Shown: positions 37,185 through 45,978 of the stretch, one piece after another
Layout of the letters: the number at the start of each line of letters is the position of its first letter
How positions within the stretch are numbered: the stretch's first letter is position 1
From: Mixta sp. Marseille-Q2659
Lineage (GTDB): Bacteria > Pseudomonadota > Gammaproteobacteria > Enterobacterales > Enterobacteriaceae
DNA length: 64,000 nt
Direction: 5' to 3'
Assembly: GCF_940807255.1 (NCBI RefSeq)
Contig: NZ_CALNWY010000004.1
Span: forward strand, 62,001 to 126,000
Notes under the pieces: model-generated
The model's input: only the letters and a program-made list of their open reading frames with translations
What the model was told of the DNA's origin: nothing
The model's database searches: none
Program-made: the position numbers and the translations under genes

Positions 37185-37931
37185 TTACTTAGGTTCGCTG
37201 CCGAACCATTTTTTGTAGATGGTATTGTAGGTGCCGTTGTCGCGCAGGGTTTTCAGCGCGCCGTTGATCTTCTCGCGCAGGTCGTCGCTACCTTTCGGCA
37301 GCGCAATACCGTACTGCTGAGCTTCGAGGGAATCGCCTACCGCTTTAAACTGTCCACGGCCGGCGGTATTGATAAAGTAGAGAATATTCGGCGTATCGTG
37401 CAGCACTGCATCCGCGCGATTGGTGCCCAGTTCCATATAGGCGTTATCAATATTAGGGAACTGACGCAGGTCTTTGGTTTTAATATGCGTTTTCGCATAA
37501 TCAACCGAACCGGTGCCGCTCTTCACAGCGACCACTTTGCCGTTCAGATCGTTAATGCTTTTTACATCGTTATTATTGGCCTTAACCATCACCATCAGGC
37601 CGCTTTTGTAGTAGCCGTCAGAGAAATCGATCGCTTTTTTGCGCTCGTCGGTAATGGTAATGCCCGCCAGCGCCAGATCGACGTTACGGGTTTGCAGCGC
37701 AGGAATAATGCCGCTGAAATCCATCGGCTTCAGGCTGTATGACAGGTTGAGTTGTTTCGCAATGGCATCCCACAAATCGATGTCGAAACCGACATATTTA
37801 TCGCCCTGCTTAAATTCAAACGGGACGAACGCCGTGTCGGTAGCGACCACCAGCTTTTTCTCCGCAGCCGTCGATGAGACAGCAAATGTTAGCGCTAAAG
37901 CAGCTAGGGAAAGCTTAAAAACAGACTTCAT
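37185..37931 (-). CDS. glnH: Glutamine-binding periplasmic protein
   Basis: 248-residue solute-binding protein. A signal peptide ends in VSSTAA, followed by the mature start [20 protein letters not shown]. The ligand-pocket sequences include [20 protein letters not shown] and [20 protein letters not shown]. Length equals E. coli GlnH when translation starts at the second of two adjacent ATGs (37931). It is the first gene of glnHPQ and has NtrC-type sites upstream. Confidence 0.96.
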   Translation of the reverse strand: MKSVFKLSLAALALTFAVSSTAAEKKLVVATDTAFVPFEFKQGDKYVGFDIDLWDAIAKQLNLSYSLKPMDFSGIIPALQTRNVDLALAGITITDERKKAIDFSDGYYKSGLMVMVKANNNDVKSINDLNGKVVAVKSGTGSVDYAKTHIKTKDLRQFPNIDNAYMELGTNRADAVLHDTPNILYFINTAGRGQFKAVGDSLEAQQYGIALPKGSDDLREKINGALKTLRDNGTYNTIYKKWFGSEPK

Positions 37932-37984
37932 CATTTCATCCTTATTACCGATGCGGCACCTGATGTGCCGCTGTTGCCGATGGT

Positions 37985-38006
37985 CATATGAAAAATCTAT
38001 GCCAAC
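37985..38006 (-). promoter_or_regulatory. Possible sigma-54 promoter of glnHPQ
   Basis: On the minus strand TTGGCATAGATTTTTCAT gives a good -24 GG element and an imperfect -12 element (TC instead of GC ten bases on). It lies about 55 bases upstream of glnH and downstream of two NtrC-like sites. E. coli glnHp2 is sigma-54 dependent. Confidence 0.5.
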
Positions 38007-38076
38007 ATTTCTTAATGCAGATAAACAAAGGCTTAACGGACAGCTAACCTTCTCTGTTTCAGATTATTCTGCTGAC

Positions 38077-38122
38077 GCACCAGATTGGTGATCACTTTTG
38101 GTGCATTGCAATAATTTGGTGC
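38077..38122. promoter_or_regulatory. Two NtrC-like enhancer sites upstream of glnH
   Basis: GCACCAGATTGGTGA (38077-38091) and GCAATAATTTGGTGC (38108-38122) each fit GCACC-N5-GGTGC with one or two mismatches. Their centres are 31 bases apart, about three helical turns, which suits cooperative NtrC binding. They lie about 75-130 bases upstream of the putative sigma-54 promoter. Confidence 0.7.
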
Positions 38123-38214
38123 AAAAAGCGATATCGATTGAGCCAGAAAAAGCGGGGAAGGTGAATCGGGGAGTTATTGAAATGTTAAATAAGTCATAAA
38201 GCCAGCTAAAAAAT

Positions 38215-38244
38215 ATAAAAAAAGCGGATGGTTTCCCATCCGCT
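38215..38244 (-). terminator. Rho-independent terminator after dps
   Basis: Read on the minus strand, AGCGGATGG-GAAA-CCATCCGCT is followed by seven T and an AT-rich tract. It begins about 20 bases after the dps stop. Confidence 0.85.
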
Positions 38245-38264
38245 CGTTTAAAGCTTTACCAGCA

Positions 38265-38768
38265 TTATTCAATATTGGATTCGATAAACCACAGGAATTT
38301 ATCGAGGTCACGCGAGGCCGCAGTGAAAATATCTGCGGTGTCTTCGTCATTCACTTCGCTGATAGCTTTACGTACATCGTTAGCAACCAGACCGTAGCGG
38401 TCAGCCAGCGCTTTCAGATGATCCTGCACGCTGTGAATATTTAGCGGGTAGCTCTGCAGCGGCGTTTTGTCTGCCACAACCTGAGCGGTACCCAGCGCTA
38501 CACCACCCAGCTGTACAACACGCTCTGCCATCGTATCCTGGTGATCGGTGATGGCGGTACGGAAGCCGTCAAGCATCTCATGTACACCGATAAAGTTAGC
38601 GCCACGCATATTCCAGTGCGCCTGTTTAGTGATCAGCGACAGGTCGATGAATTCGACAACCAGACGATTAAGTACCTCGATGGTGGCTTTTTTCTCACTC
38701 TCTGCCACGTCATTACGGGTGTAGATCAGATCGGAAGATTTCGTTTTTACCAGTTTTGCGGTACTCAT
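38265..38768 (-). CDS. dps: Dps, DNA-binding ferritin of starved cells
   Basis: 167-residue mini-ferritin that forms a 12-mer, oxidises Fe(II) with H2O2 and compacts DNA. The inter-subunit ferroxidase ligands are in [20 protein letters not shown] (His, His, Asp) and the Glu of TMAERV. The Lys-containing N-terminal tail ([14 protein letters not shown]) is the DNA-binding part. Same length as E. coli Dps. It is located between glnH and rhtA, as in E. coli. Confidence 0.97.
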   Translation of the reverse strand: MSTAKLVKTKSSDLIYTRNDVAESEKKATIEVLNRLVVEFIDLSLITKQAHWNMRGANFIGVHEMLDGFRTAITDHQDTMAERVVQLGGVALGTAQVVADKTPLQSYPLNIHSVQDHLKALADRYGLVANDVRKAISEVNDEDTADIFTAASRDLDKFLWFIESNIE

Positions 38769-39096
38769 TATTAATATCCTCTAATGTCGTTTGTCCTAAT
38801 TAAGCACGGGATTAAGTATAGCACCGGATTTATGATGTGCAGGAAAGTTGCTGCCTATCGAACAGATAGTAGTTATCAAATTGCTGATAAAGAATTTTTT
38901 TAAATTGAGAAAAACAGAAGTGCGAGGCGGGAAATAAATTCCTTAGTAAGTTATTTATTTAAATCATTGATATTAAATGTCTTTATTTGAGTTCGGTAAA
39001 TGGGGGATAAGTGAGAATAAATCTTATTAAATATATCAAAATATAAATGGCTCACTGCAAACGTAAAGTTAAATAATAACCGAAAATAAATGAATG
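38769..39096. other. AT-rich non-coding region upstream of dps
   Basis: About 330 bases of AT-rich DNA with no convincing open frame on either strand. It must hold the dps promoter on the minus strand. I could not place OxyR, IHF or sigma-S elements with confidence. Confidence 0.5.
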
Positions 39097-39128
39097 CTTA
39101 TTCAGCCTGTTACGTCAGGCTGAATAAG
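39097..39128 (-). terminator. Perfect hairpin after rhtA
   Basis: CTTATTCAGCCTG (39097-39109) and CAGGCTGAATAAG (39116-39128) form a 13-bp perfect stem with a six-base loop, 17 bases beyond the rhtA stop. On the minus strand it is followed by a T-rich but interrupted tract. Confidence 0.65.
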
Positions 39129-39144
39129 ATTATTCGTATTATGC

Positions 39145-40056
39145 TTAATCCGCTATTTCTCCGCTTTTAACCACGGTGGCGTTTCGTGGGCGGCTGGTGA
39201 TGGTAGAACCCGCTGAAGCGGTGATTATTGCCAGTAAACCCAGCCACTGTACCAGCGTTAGCGACTCGTTAAGAAACAGCATACCGGAGAGGGCAGCCAT
39301 CGCAGGCTCCAGGCTCATTAAAGTGCCGAAGGTGCGCGCCGGTAATCGCGTTAACGCCATCATTTCCAGCGAATAGGGAAGGGCGCTGGAGAGAATAGCA
39401 ACCGCCAGCGCAACGGGCAGGATAGCGAGCTGCCAGATGCCATCAGCGGCAAAGGTTAATCCCAGCGGCACAAAAATCAGCGAGCCAATGATCGATCCCA
39501 TCGCCACCGTTGCCGGGCCGTGATCGGCACCAGCACGCGGCCCGGCAAGAATATAAACGGCCCAGCAGGCGCCAGCGCCAATCGCCAGCGCCGCCCCCAG
39601 CGGATCGACATGACTGATACTGTGACCCAGCGGCAATAGCCACCAGAGCCCAAGCACCGCCAGCAACACCCAAATAAAATCTGTCGCGCGCCGCGAACCA
39701 AACAGGGCCAGCGTAAGCGGACCGGTAAATTCCAGCGCGACCGCAATGCCCAGCGGCACGGTACGAATAGAGAGGTAAAACAGGTAATTCATCGCGCCCA
39801 GCGCCACGCCGTACAGAATCAGCGCTTTACGCTGCTGTGGTGTAAAACGTAGCCGCCAGGGCTTAAAAATCAGACTGAGAATAATAGTGCCAATGCCCAG
39901 ACGTAAGGCAGTAATGCCCGTTGCGCCTGCGGTAGGAAAAAGGGTTTTTGCCAGTGCTGCGCCGCACTGTATAGAAATCATCGCAATCAAAATGACGACG
40001 ATGGGCATTAATGTTTGTGAGGACATTGCGTTTTTGTGCAAAGCGCGGAAAGACAT
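39145..40056 (-). CDS. rhtA: RhtA, threonine/homoserine exporter (DMT family)
   Basis: 303-residue inner membrane protein with about ten helices and two EamA repeats. It matches E. coli RhtA: MNYLFYLSIRTVPLGIAVAL, EFTGPLTLALF, GAGACWAVYILAGPRAGA and ALPYSLEMMALTRLPARTFG. It exports threonine, homoserine and other amino acids. The start at 40056 leaves a slightly longer N-terminus than E. coli; ATGs at residues 11 and 17 are alternatives. It is divergent from ompX. Confidence 0.94.
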   Translation of the reverse strand: MSFRALHKNAMSSQTLMPIVVILIAMISIQCGAALAKTLFPTAGATGITALRLGIGTIILSLIFKPWRLRFTPQQRKALILYGVALGAMNYLFYLSIRTVPLGIAVALEFTGPLTLALFGSRRATDFIWVLLAVLGLWWLLPLGHSISHVDPLGAALAIGAGACWAVYILAGPRAGADHGPATVAMGSIIGSLIFVPLGLTFAADGIWQLAILPVALAVAILSSALPYSLEMMALTRLPARTFGTLMSLEPAMAALSGMLFLNESLTLVQWLGLLAIITASAGSTITSRPRNATVVKSGEIAD

Positions 40057-40448
40057 CCTGTTACCAGCCTTAACAATCCATAAAAGTACGGGGAAGTGAA
40101 CAGTCTACAGATCGGCGAAAAAAAGTCAGCGACGTGATGATATTTTACGCATCGGACTGGAAAATCTGCGTTGTCAGGCGGACAATTAGTGAGCAATAAC
40201 AACTTTTTTACGTAAAGAAACGTCAGGTTTATTTAGGAACTATCTTAATGAACCTTTTTTTAATCGGCTAAAACAAGCGGGATTAAATGGAATTTTCATA
40301 AGAAAAAAGAATGACATACTGAAATTCATTAACTTTCTGTTACACCAAACTGGCAGTTAGACAATGATTTCGAGGCAGAGTTTCCCGCTAACTTTTGTTA
40401 TATTTTCAGCGTTGTCAGGAGAGAAGTACTATCACATTTGAGGTGGTT
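40057..40448. promoter_or_regulatory. rhtA-ompX divergent intergenic region
   Basis: 392 bases without a convincing gene. The part nearest ompX is AT-rich and includes a plausible -10 (TATATT near 40398) about 50 bases upstream of the ompX ATG. A long 5' leader for ompX, known as a target of small RNAs in E. coli, would fit here. No specific regulator site was identified. Confidence 0.45.
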
Positions 40449-40961
40449 ATGAAAAAAATTGCATGTCTTTCAGCACTGGCTTGTGTACTGGCAGTTTCTG
40501 CTGGTTCCGCAATGGCGCAAAGCACCGTTACTGGCGGTTTCGCTCCGAGCGATATGCAGGGCGTTGCGAACAAAGCTAACGGCTTCAACCTGAAATATCG
40601 TTACGAAGACGGTTCTAACCCGCTGGGTTGGATCGGTTCTTTCACCTACACCGAGAAAGATCGTAGCGAAGACGGCTTTTACAACAAAGGCCAGTACTAC
40701 GGCATCACCGGTGGTCCGGCTTACCGTCTGAACGACTGGGCAAGCATCTACGGCGTTGTTGGTATCGGCTACGGTAAATTCCAGCAGAACGAGCAGGCTT
40801 CACGTAACAAAACTGATTCCAGCGATGTTGGCTTCTCTTACGGTGCTGGTCTGCAGTTCAACCCGTATGAAAGCTTCGCTATCGACGTAGGCTACGAGCA
40901 GAGCCGTATCCGTAACGTTGACGTTGGCACCTGGATCGCAGGCGTCGGCTACAGCTTCTAA
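40449..40961 (+). CDS. ompX: Outer membrane protein OmpX
   Basis: 170-residue eight-stranded outer membrane beta-barrel (E. coli 171). The signal peptide ends in AGSAMA, and the mature protein starts QSTVTGGFAPSDMQG. The C-terminal strand ends GVGYSF with the terminal Phe needed for BAM insertion. The ATG at 40449 lies after AGGTGG; an in-frame extension to 40395 is rejected. Codon use is strongly biased, as expected for an abundant protein. A clear terminator follows. Confidence 0.96.
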   Translation: MKKIACLSALACVLAVSAGSAMAQSTVTGGFAPSDMQGVANKANGFNLKYRYEDGSNPLGWIGSFTYTEKDRSEDGFYNKGQYYGITGGPAYRLNDWASIYGVVGIGYGKFQQNEQASRNKTDSSDVGFSYGAGLQFNPYESFAIDVGYEQSRIRNVDVGTWIAGVGYSF

Positions 40962-40983
40962 TCTTGCCGCAGGCAGGATAACA

Positions 40984-41013
40984 AAAACGGCCCTTCAGAG
41001 GGCCGTTTTTTTA
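40984..41013 (+). terminator. Rho-independent terminator after ompX
   Basis: AAAACGGCCC-TTCAGA-GGGCCGTTTTTTT with a long T-run, about 25 bases after the ompX stop. Confidence 0.9.
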
Positions 41014-41080
41014 TGGCTGTTATCGACAGAAAACACGTTTTCGGATAAAGCCGGTATTGCGTGAACGCTAAAGCGCCGGA

Positions 41081-41272
41081 TTATCCGCGCCAAATCAGGC
41101 GCGGACAGTCAACGCTTTGCGGGCAGCCGCCGGTCAGTCGCTCCAGCAGCATTAAGCGCAGGCGAAAAGGGGACTGCGTCAGCAGGCATAAAATCGTTCT
41201 CCAGCTGGCACCAGCCTGGCGATTGCGCTGAACACATTTGCCACAGTCCAGACAGCGTTTCATGGTGTTCAT
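41081..41272 (-). CDS. mntS: MntS-like small manganese-response protein, enlarged form
   Basis: 63-residue protein. Its central TQSPFRLRLMLLERL closely matches the SPFKVRLMLLSML core of E. coli MntS (42 residues), and its start MNTMKRC resembles MNEFKRC. Between them lies an extra Cys-containing stretch (CLDCGKC...), and the tail adds two more Cys. In E. coli mntS lies between ompX and mntR on the same strand and is repressed by MntR, as the context suggests here. The ATG at 41272 is preceded by GGAGG; the longer frame to 41299 overlaps the upstream peptide gene. Five or six cysteines could bind metal, which is inference. Confidence 0.7.
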   Translation of the reverse strand: MNTMKRCLDCGKCVQRNRQAGASWRTILCLLTQSPFRLRLMLLERLTGGCPQSVDCPRLIWRG

Positions 41273-41285
41273 GGAGACCTCCGCA

Positions 41286-41363
41286 TCAACGTCTGACAAT
41301 TAAGATACACAGCCCTGCAATAAACAGCAGAAACATCAACAGCAGCAGGTAAGGCTCATTCAT
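41286..41363 (-). CDS. Putative 25-residue hydrophobic peptide upstream of mntS
   Basis: An ATG at 41363 with AAGGAG seven bases upstream opens a 25-codon frame. It encodes MNEPY, then an unbroken run of about 18 Leu/Ile/Val/Phe/Met/Ala/Gly residues with one Cys, ending in RR. That is a single transmembrane helix with a positive cytoplasmic end. It stops 13 bases before the mntS-like start, whose GGAGG site lies in that gap. Both are downstream of two MntR boxes, so they would form one manganese-regulated transcript. I do not recognise the peptide. Confidence 0.6.
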   Translation of the reverse strand: MNEPYLLLLMFLLFIAGLCILIVRR

Positions 41364-41410
41364 CGCTAACTCCTTTGCTGTCAGATTAGGCTGACTACTT
41401 TATCAACAAA

Positions 41411-41444
41411 TATAGCACTGGCTATACCCTTTAGCTAATGCTAT
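41411..41444. promoter_or_regulatory. Two tandem MntR boxes
   Basis: TATAGC-ACTG-GCTATA (41411-41426) is a perfect palindrome of the ATAGC-N4-GCTAT MntR type. TTAGC-TAAT-GCTAT (41431-41444) matches nine of ten half-site positions. Centres are about 19 bases apart. The pair lies between the small-gene pair (starting 48 bases away on the minus strand) and mntR (100 bases away on the plus strand), so it could control both. Confidence 0.8.
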
Positions 41445-41543
41445 TTAGCTAAAATTTGTGCTTCGTTGCTGATGGTTTACAATGATGCACCAACACACCG
41501 GCAGTGCCTGATAATGACCGGTTGAAGAATAAGAGGAAGCTGA

Positions 41544-42005
41544 ATGAGTCGTCGCGCAAAGCCCGCTCCTGCCAGGATTAACGGGCCATTAAAAGAAATA
41601 GAAGAGCATGTCGAAGGGTTTCGACAGGTTCGCGAAGCGCATCGCCGTGAGTTAATTGATGACTATGTTGAGCTGATCTCCGATTTGATTCGTGAATTTG
41701 GCGAAGCGCGCCAGGTTGATATGGCGGCGCGTCTGGGCGTGTCACAGCCGACCGTCGCTAAAATGCTGAAACGCCTTGGCAGCGTCGGGCTGGTGGAACA
41801 GGTGCCTTACCGGGGCGTTTTCCTCACCAGCGAAGGGGAAAAGCTGGCTGAAGAGAGCCGCGCGCGCCATCACGTTGTTGAAATGTTCTTGCTGGCGCTG
41901 GGTATCAGCCCGGATACCGCCCGTCGCGACGCTGAAGGCATTGAGCATCACGTCAGCGATGAAACCCTGAGCGTTTTCCGCCAGTTTTACGAAAGCCGCC
42001 AATAA
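41544..42005 (+). CDS. mntR: MntR, manganese-responsive transcriptional regulator
   Basis: 153-residue DtxR-family repressor/activator (E. coli 155). The winged helix reads [20 protein letters not shown]. The metal ligands cluster in [15 protein letters not shown] and [12 protein letters not shown], matching the His/Glu/Glu/His pattern of MntR. GAGGAAGC precedes the ATG. It is adjacent to the mntS-like gene and ybiR, as in E. coli, and ybiR starts nine bases after its stop. Confidence 0.95.
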   Translation: MSRRAKPAPARINGPLKEIEEHVEGFRQVREAHRRELIDDYVELISDLIREFGEARQVDMAARLGVSQPTVAKMLKRLGSVGLVEQVPYRGVFLTSEGEKLAEESRARHHVVEMFLLALGISPDTARRDAEGIEHHVSDETLSVFRQFYESRQ

Positions 42006-42014
42006 AGTAAGGCC

Positions 42015-43124
42015 ATGATGGCAACCCTGATTAAGCCGTTTCTGCACGATCGCTTTCTGCACCTGTTACTGCTGTTAGGGCTGCTGCTGGCCTGCATCGC
42101 GCCTTTTCACTGGCGCGACCTTCCTGCCGCCATAGACTGGCACACCATTGTTACGCTGTGCGGGCTGCTGATGCTGACGCACGGCCTGGAATCCAGCGGC
42201 TATTTCGCTGTCCTGGGCCGCAAGCTGATCCAGCGTTTTCAACATGAACGTACGCTGGCGCTGTTTATGGTCGCTGGCGCTGCGCTGTTATCAACCTTTT
42301 TAACCAACGACGTGGCGCTGTTTATTCTGGTGCCGCTCACGCTGACGCTGCGGCAAAGCACCACGCTGCCGGTTACTCGCCTGATTATTTTCGAAGCGCT
42401 GGCGGTGAATGCGGGCTCCATGTTAACGCCCATCGGTAATCCGCAAAATATTCTGCTATGGGGCGCCGGCGGGACCAGTTTTAGCGGCTTTATGTGGCAG
42501 ATGCTGCCGCCCGCCGCGTTGCTGATGCTGAGCCTGTTACTGCTCACCTGGTTTTCTTTTCGCGCCCGGCCCATTGAACAACAGACGCAGCAGCCGGTTA
42601 GCTGGCAGCGTCCGCTGCTGTGGCTCAGCGTGGCGCTATACCTGCTGTTTATCGCGGCGCTGGAGCTAAAGCTGGCGCCCTGGGCGCTGTTGCTGATTTT
42701 CGTGGTTTTTCTGCTGCGGGCGCGGCGGGTGCTGCTGCAAATCGACTGGAGCCTGCTGGTGGTTTTCATGACGATGTTCGTCGATGTGCATCTGCTGACG
42801 CGTCTGCCCGCCCTGCAACAGGGAATGCAGCCGCTGGCGCAGGCGGGTGAGGGCGTACATTTTCTGCTGGCGATTGGCCTGTCGCAAATTATCAGCAACG
42901 TTCCGGCAACCATCCTGCTGCTGCAATTTTTACCTGCTAACACGCTGTTGGCCTGGGCGGTAAATATCGGCGGATTTGGCCTGCTGCCCGGTTCGCTGGC
43001 AAATTTGATTGCGTTACGGATGGCGAAGGATCGCCGTATCTGGTGGCAATTCCATCTCTTCTCTCTGCCAATGCTGCTTTGGGCGTCGTTAACGGGCTGG
43101 CTGCTCTGGCTGCTGCTGAGCTGA
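42015..43124 (+). CDS. ybiR: YbiR, CitM/ArsB-type ion transporter family protein
   Basis: 369-residue inner membrane protein with about 10-11 helices and the family repeats TFLTNDVALFILVPL, NAGSMLTPIGNPQNI and LSQIISNVPATILLL. It resembles anion/Na+ transporters of the ArsB/NhaD superfamily; the substrate is unknown. It follows mntR by nine bases and is likely co-transcribed, which might tie it to manganese status. Confidence 0.9.
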   Translation: MMATLIKPFLHDRFLHLLLLLGLLLACIAPFHWRDLPAAIDWHTIVTLCGLLMLTHGLESSGYFAVLGRKLIQRFQHERTLALFMVAGAALLSTFLTNDVALFILVPLTLTLRQSTTLPVTRLIIFEALAVNAGSMLTPIGNPQNILLWGAGGTSFSGFMWQMLPPAALLMLSLLLLTWFSFRARPIEQQTQQPVSWQRPLLWLSVALYLLFIAALELKLAPWALLLIFVVFLLRARRVLLQIDWSLLVVFMTMFVDVHLLTRLPALQQGMQPLAQAGEGVHFLLAIGLSQIISNVPATILLLQFLPANTLLAWAVNIGGFGLLPGSLANLIALRMAKDRRIWWQFHLFSLPMLLWASLTGWLLWLLLS

Positions 43125-43278
43125 CAAAACATTGAAACTGGCTGGCAGATTTATTTTAACGCTTCATGCGCGCTCGCTTTACAGCCACTGTAAATTGTCA
43201 ATAAAGCCTGGTATTTGTCATTTTTCTTCCTATTGTTAAGCTTGAACGTAATTTCAGGATTCGTAGCAGCCAAGAAAA

Positions 43279-44412
43279 ATGGAAAAAATGACTCATTCCA
43301 ACGACAAACCTTCAGATGATACTCAAGCGCGTCAGGATAATGATGAAAACCAGGAGCAGGAAGAACAGCCGCGTAAGCGTCCTGGCAAAAAACCGCTCAT
43401 CATCCTCGGCATCGTAGTGGTGATAATGCTGATTGTGGCGCTGTTTTACTGGCTCTCTACGCGCAATGAAGAAACCACCGACGACGCCTTTACCGAAGGG
43501 AACGCGGTCACCGTTGCCGCCAAAACCTCCGGTTACGCGGTAAAGCTGCTGGTTAAAGATAACCAGCGGGTGAAAAAGGGCGATCTGCTGGTGGTGATCG
43601 ATCCGCGCGATACCCTGGCGCAGCGCGATCAGGCGAAAGCGCAACTGGGCCTGGCGCAGGCGCAGCTGCATCAGGCGGAAGCGCAGCTGGCATTAGCGCG
43701 CGTTCAGTATCCGGCGCAGCGCGATCAGGCGCTGGCGCAGCAGGCGCAGGCGGAAGCCAACCTGCTTAATGCGCAGTCAGACTATCGTCGCTTACGCGGC
43801 GTCGATCCGCGTGCAACCTCCCAACGCAATATCGATACCGCCAGCGCGCAATTGCGTTCCGCGCAGGCGCAATTGCAAAGCGCGAAGGCGCAGGTGGAAG
43901 TCGCCTCGCAGGTGGCGCTGCAAATCCGGCAACAGGAGACCAACGTCGAGGCGCGACGTCAGCAGGTTGAGCAGGCGCAGGCGCAGCTTAATGTTGCCGA
44001 GCTGAATCTCTCTTATACCGAAGTGCGCGCGCCTTACGATGGCTTTGTGACCAAACGTAATGTGCAGCTCGGCAGCCTGGTGCAGGCGGGCAGCGCGCTC
44101 TTTTCACTGGTTTCGCCCGATATTTGGGTCACTGCAAACTTTAAAGAATCGCAGCTGGAGCGCATGAAGCCGGGTGACAGGGTCACTATCAGTGTAGATG
44201 CCTGGCCGGATATGGAGCTGGAAGGGCACGTGGACAGCATTCAGATGGGCTCCGGCTCGCGCTTCTCTACGTTCCCGGCGGAAAACGCCACCGGTAACTT
44301 TGTAAAAATCGTCCAGCGCGTGCCGGTAAAAATCGTTATCGATAAGGGCCTGGATCCGAACAAACCTCTGCCGCTGGGACTCTCTGTGGTGCCTAAGGTT
44401 ACGGTGGAATGA
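43279..44412 (+). CDS. EmrA-like membrane fusion protein (HlyD family)
   Basis: 377-residue periplasmic adaptor. An N-terminal charged cytoplasmic tail leads into one helix (PLIILGIVVVIMLIVALFYW), then ETTDDAFTEGNAVTV at the start of the lipoyl/barrel part. A Gln/Ala-rich alpha-helical hairpin (about residues 110-240) follows, then ELNLSYTEVRAPYDGFVTKR. An ATG three codons in is an alternative start. It overlaps the downstream transporter gene by ATGA. It is the first gene of a three-gene tripartite efflux operon. Confidence 0.9.
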   Translation: MEKMTHSNDKPSDDTQARQDNDENQEQEEQPRKRPGKKPLIILGIVVVIMLIVALFYWLSTRNEETTDDAFTEGNAVTVAAKTSGYAVKLLVKDNQRVKKGDLLVVIDPRDTLAQRDQAKAQLGLAQAQLHQAEAQLALARVQYPAQRDQALAQQAQAEANLLNAQSDYRRLRGVDPRATSQRNIDTASAQLRSAQAQLQSAKAQVEVASQVALQIRQQETNVEARRQQVEQAQAQLNVAELNLSYTEVRAPYDGFVTKRNVQLGSLVQAGSALFSLVSPDIWVTANFKESQLERMKPGDRVTISVDAWPDMELEGHVDSIQMGSGSRFSTFPAENATGNFVKIVQRVPVKIVIDKGLDPNKPLPLGLSVVPKVTVE

Positions 44413-45977
44413 GCCACAGTCAGAGCTGGCAGCCAGCCAGCAATCCCTGGCTGGTCGCGGTAACGGTGACGCTGGCGGTATTCATGGAGATCCTGGATAC
44501 CACTATCGTCAATGTGGCGCTGCCGCATATTGCCGGCACGCTCTCCTCCAGCTATGACGAATCTACCTGGGTATTAACGTCTTACCTGGTGGCGAACGGC
44601 ATCGTGCTGCCCATCTCCGCCTTTTTTACCCGTCTGTTTGGCCGCAAGCAGTATTTCCTGATCAGCATTGTGATGTTCACTATCTGCTCTTTCCTCTGCG
44701 GCATCGCCACCGAGCTGTGGCAGATTATTTTATTTCGCATTCTGCAGGGCTTTTTCGGCGGCGGCCTGCAGCCGGTGCAGCAGTCGGTGTTGCTGGATTA
44801 CTTTAAGGCGGAGGATCGCGGCAAGGCTTTTGGTCTCTCATCCATTGCGATTATCGTGGCGCCGGTGATTGGGCCGACGCTCGGCGGCTGGATCACCGAT
44901 AACTACAGCTGGCGCTGGGTGTTCTTTATTAACGTGCCGGTCGGCATTCTGGCGACGCTGGCGATCTATCAGCTGCTGGAAGATCCACCATGGGAACGGC
45001 GCTGGGCGAAAGGCAAACTGAAAATAGATTACATCGGCATCAGTCTGATTACGCTTGGCCTCGGCTGTCTGCAGGTCATGCTCGATCGCGGCGAAGATGA
45101 GGACTGGTTCTCCTCGCACTTTATTCAGTTCTTCGGCGTGATGACCTTTATCGGTCTGACCGGCGCGATCTACTGGCTGATGTACGCGCGCAAGCCGGTG
45201 GTGGAAATTGGTGTCGTACGCGATCGTAACTTCTGGGTTTCCGGCCTGCTGATGGCGGGCATGGCGATGATTCTGTACGGCAGTTCGGTGGTTCTGCCGC
45301 AGCTGGCGCAGCAGGATTTGGGCTATACCGCTACCTGGTCCGGGCTGGTGCTGTCGCCTGGCGCGTTATTGATTGTATTGACCATTCCGCTGGTGCTGAA
45401 GCTGATGCCGCTGGTGCAGACGCGCTGGATTATCGCCTTCGGCTTCGCCTGTCTGACGGTATCGATGTTCTACTCCTCACGGCTTACGCCGCAGGTGGAT
45501 TTCACCACGCTGGTTTTGATGCGCAGCGCGCAGTCCATTGGGCTGGGATTCCTGTTTGTGCCGTTAACCACTATCGCCTTCGCCACCATTCCGCAGCGGC
45601 TTAACGCTGATGCCTCGGCGCTCTTTACCATGTTCCGTAACGTGGCCGGTTCGATCGGCATCTCCCTGTCAACCGCGGCGATTACCGAGCGCGAGCAGGT
45701 TCGCAGTGCGCATCTGGTGCATAACATGACGCCCCTGAATGAGCAATTCAACATTACCGTCGAGCGCTGGGCGCAGAGCATACGCGACTTTACCTCGGCG
45801 GCGGGCGATCCCCTGACGCTGGCCACCGGCCAGCTCTATCAGGAGATGATCGTGCAGGCGCGTATTCTTGCCTATGTTGATGTCTTTATCGGGCTTGGCA
45901 TCGTCGCCTTTATTTTGATCCCATTATGTTTACTGCTTTCGCCAGTCAAAAGCGAAGGCAGCGCAGGAGCACACTGA
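44409..45977 (+). CDS. EmrB-like MFS multidrug efflux pump (DHA2, 14 helices)
   Basis: 522-residue proton-driven exporter of the DHA2 family. Near the start it reads FMEILDTTIVNVALPHIAGT, the family's helix 1 signature. The protein also has TRLFGRKQYFLIS (motif A) and IIVAPVIGPTLGGWITDNYS (motif C). It works with the upstream EmrA-like adaptor. The drug range cannot be read from sequence. One base separates it from the outer membrane component gene. Confidence 0.92.
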   Translation: MSHSQSWQPASNPWLVAVTVTLAVFMEILDTTIVNVALPHIAGTLSSSYDESTWVLTSYLVANGIVLPISAFFTRLFGRKQYFLISIVMFTICSFLCGIATELWQIILFRILQGFFGGGLQPVQQSVLLDYFKAEDRGKAFGLSSIAIIVAPVIGPTLGGWITDNYSWRWVFFINVPVGILATLAIYQLLEDPPWERRWAKGKLKIDYIGISLITLGLGCLQVMLDRGEDEDWFSSHFIQFFGVMTFIGLTGAIYWLMYARKPVVEIGVVRDRNFWVSGLLMAGMAMILYGSSVVLPQLAQQDLGYTATWSGLVLSPGALLIVLTIPLVLKLMPLVQTRWIIAFGFACLTVSMFYSSRLTPQVDFTTLVLMRSAQSIGLGFLFVPLTTIAFATIPQRLNADASALFTMFRNVAGSIGISLSTAAITEREQVRSAHLVHNMTPLNEQFNITVERWAQSIRDFTSAAGDPLTLATGQLYQEMIVQARILAYVDVFIGLGIVAFILIPLCLLLSPVKSEGSAGAH

Positions 45978-45978
45978 C

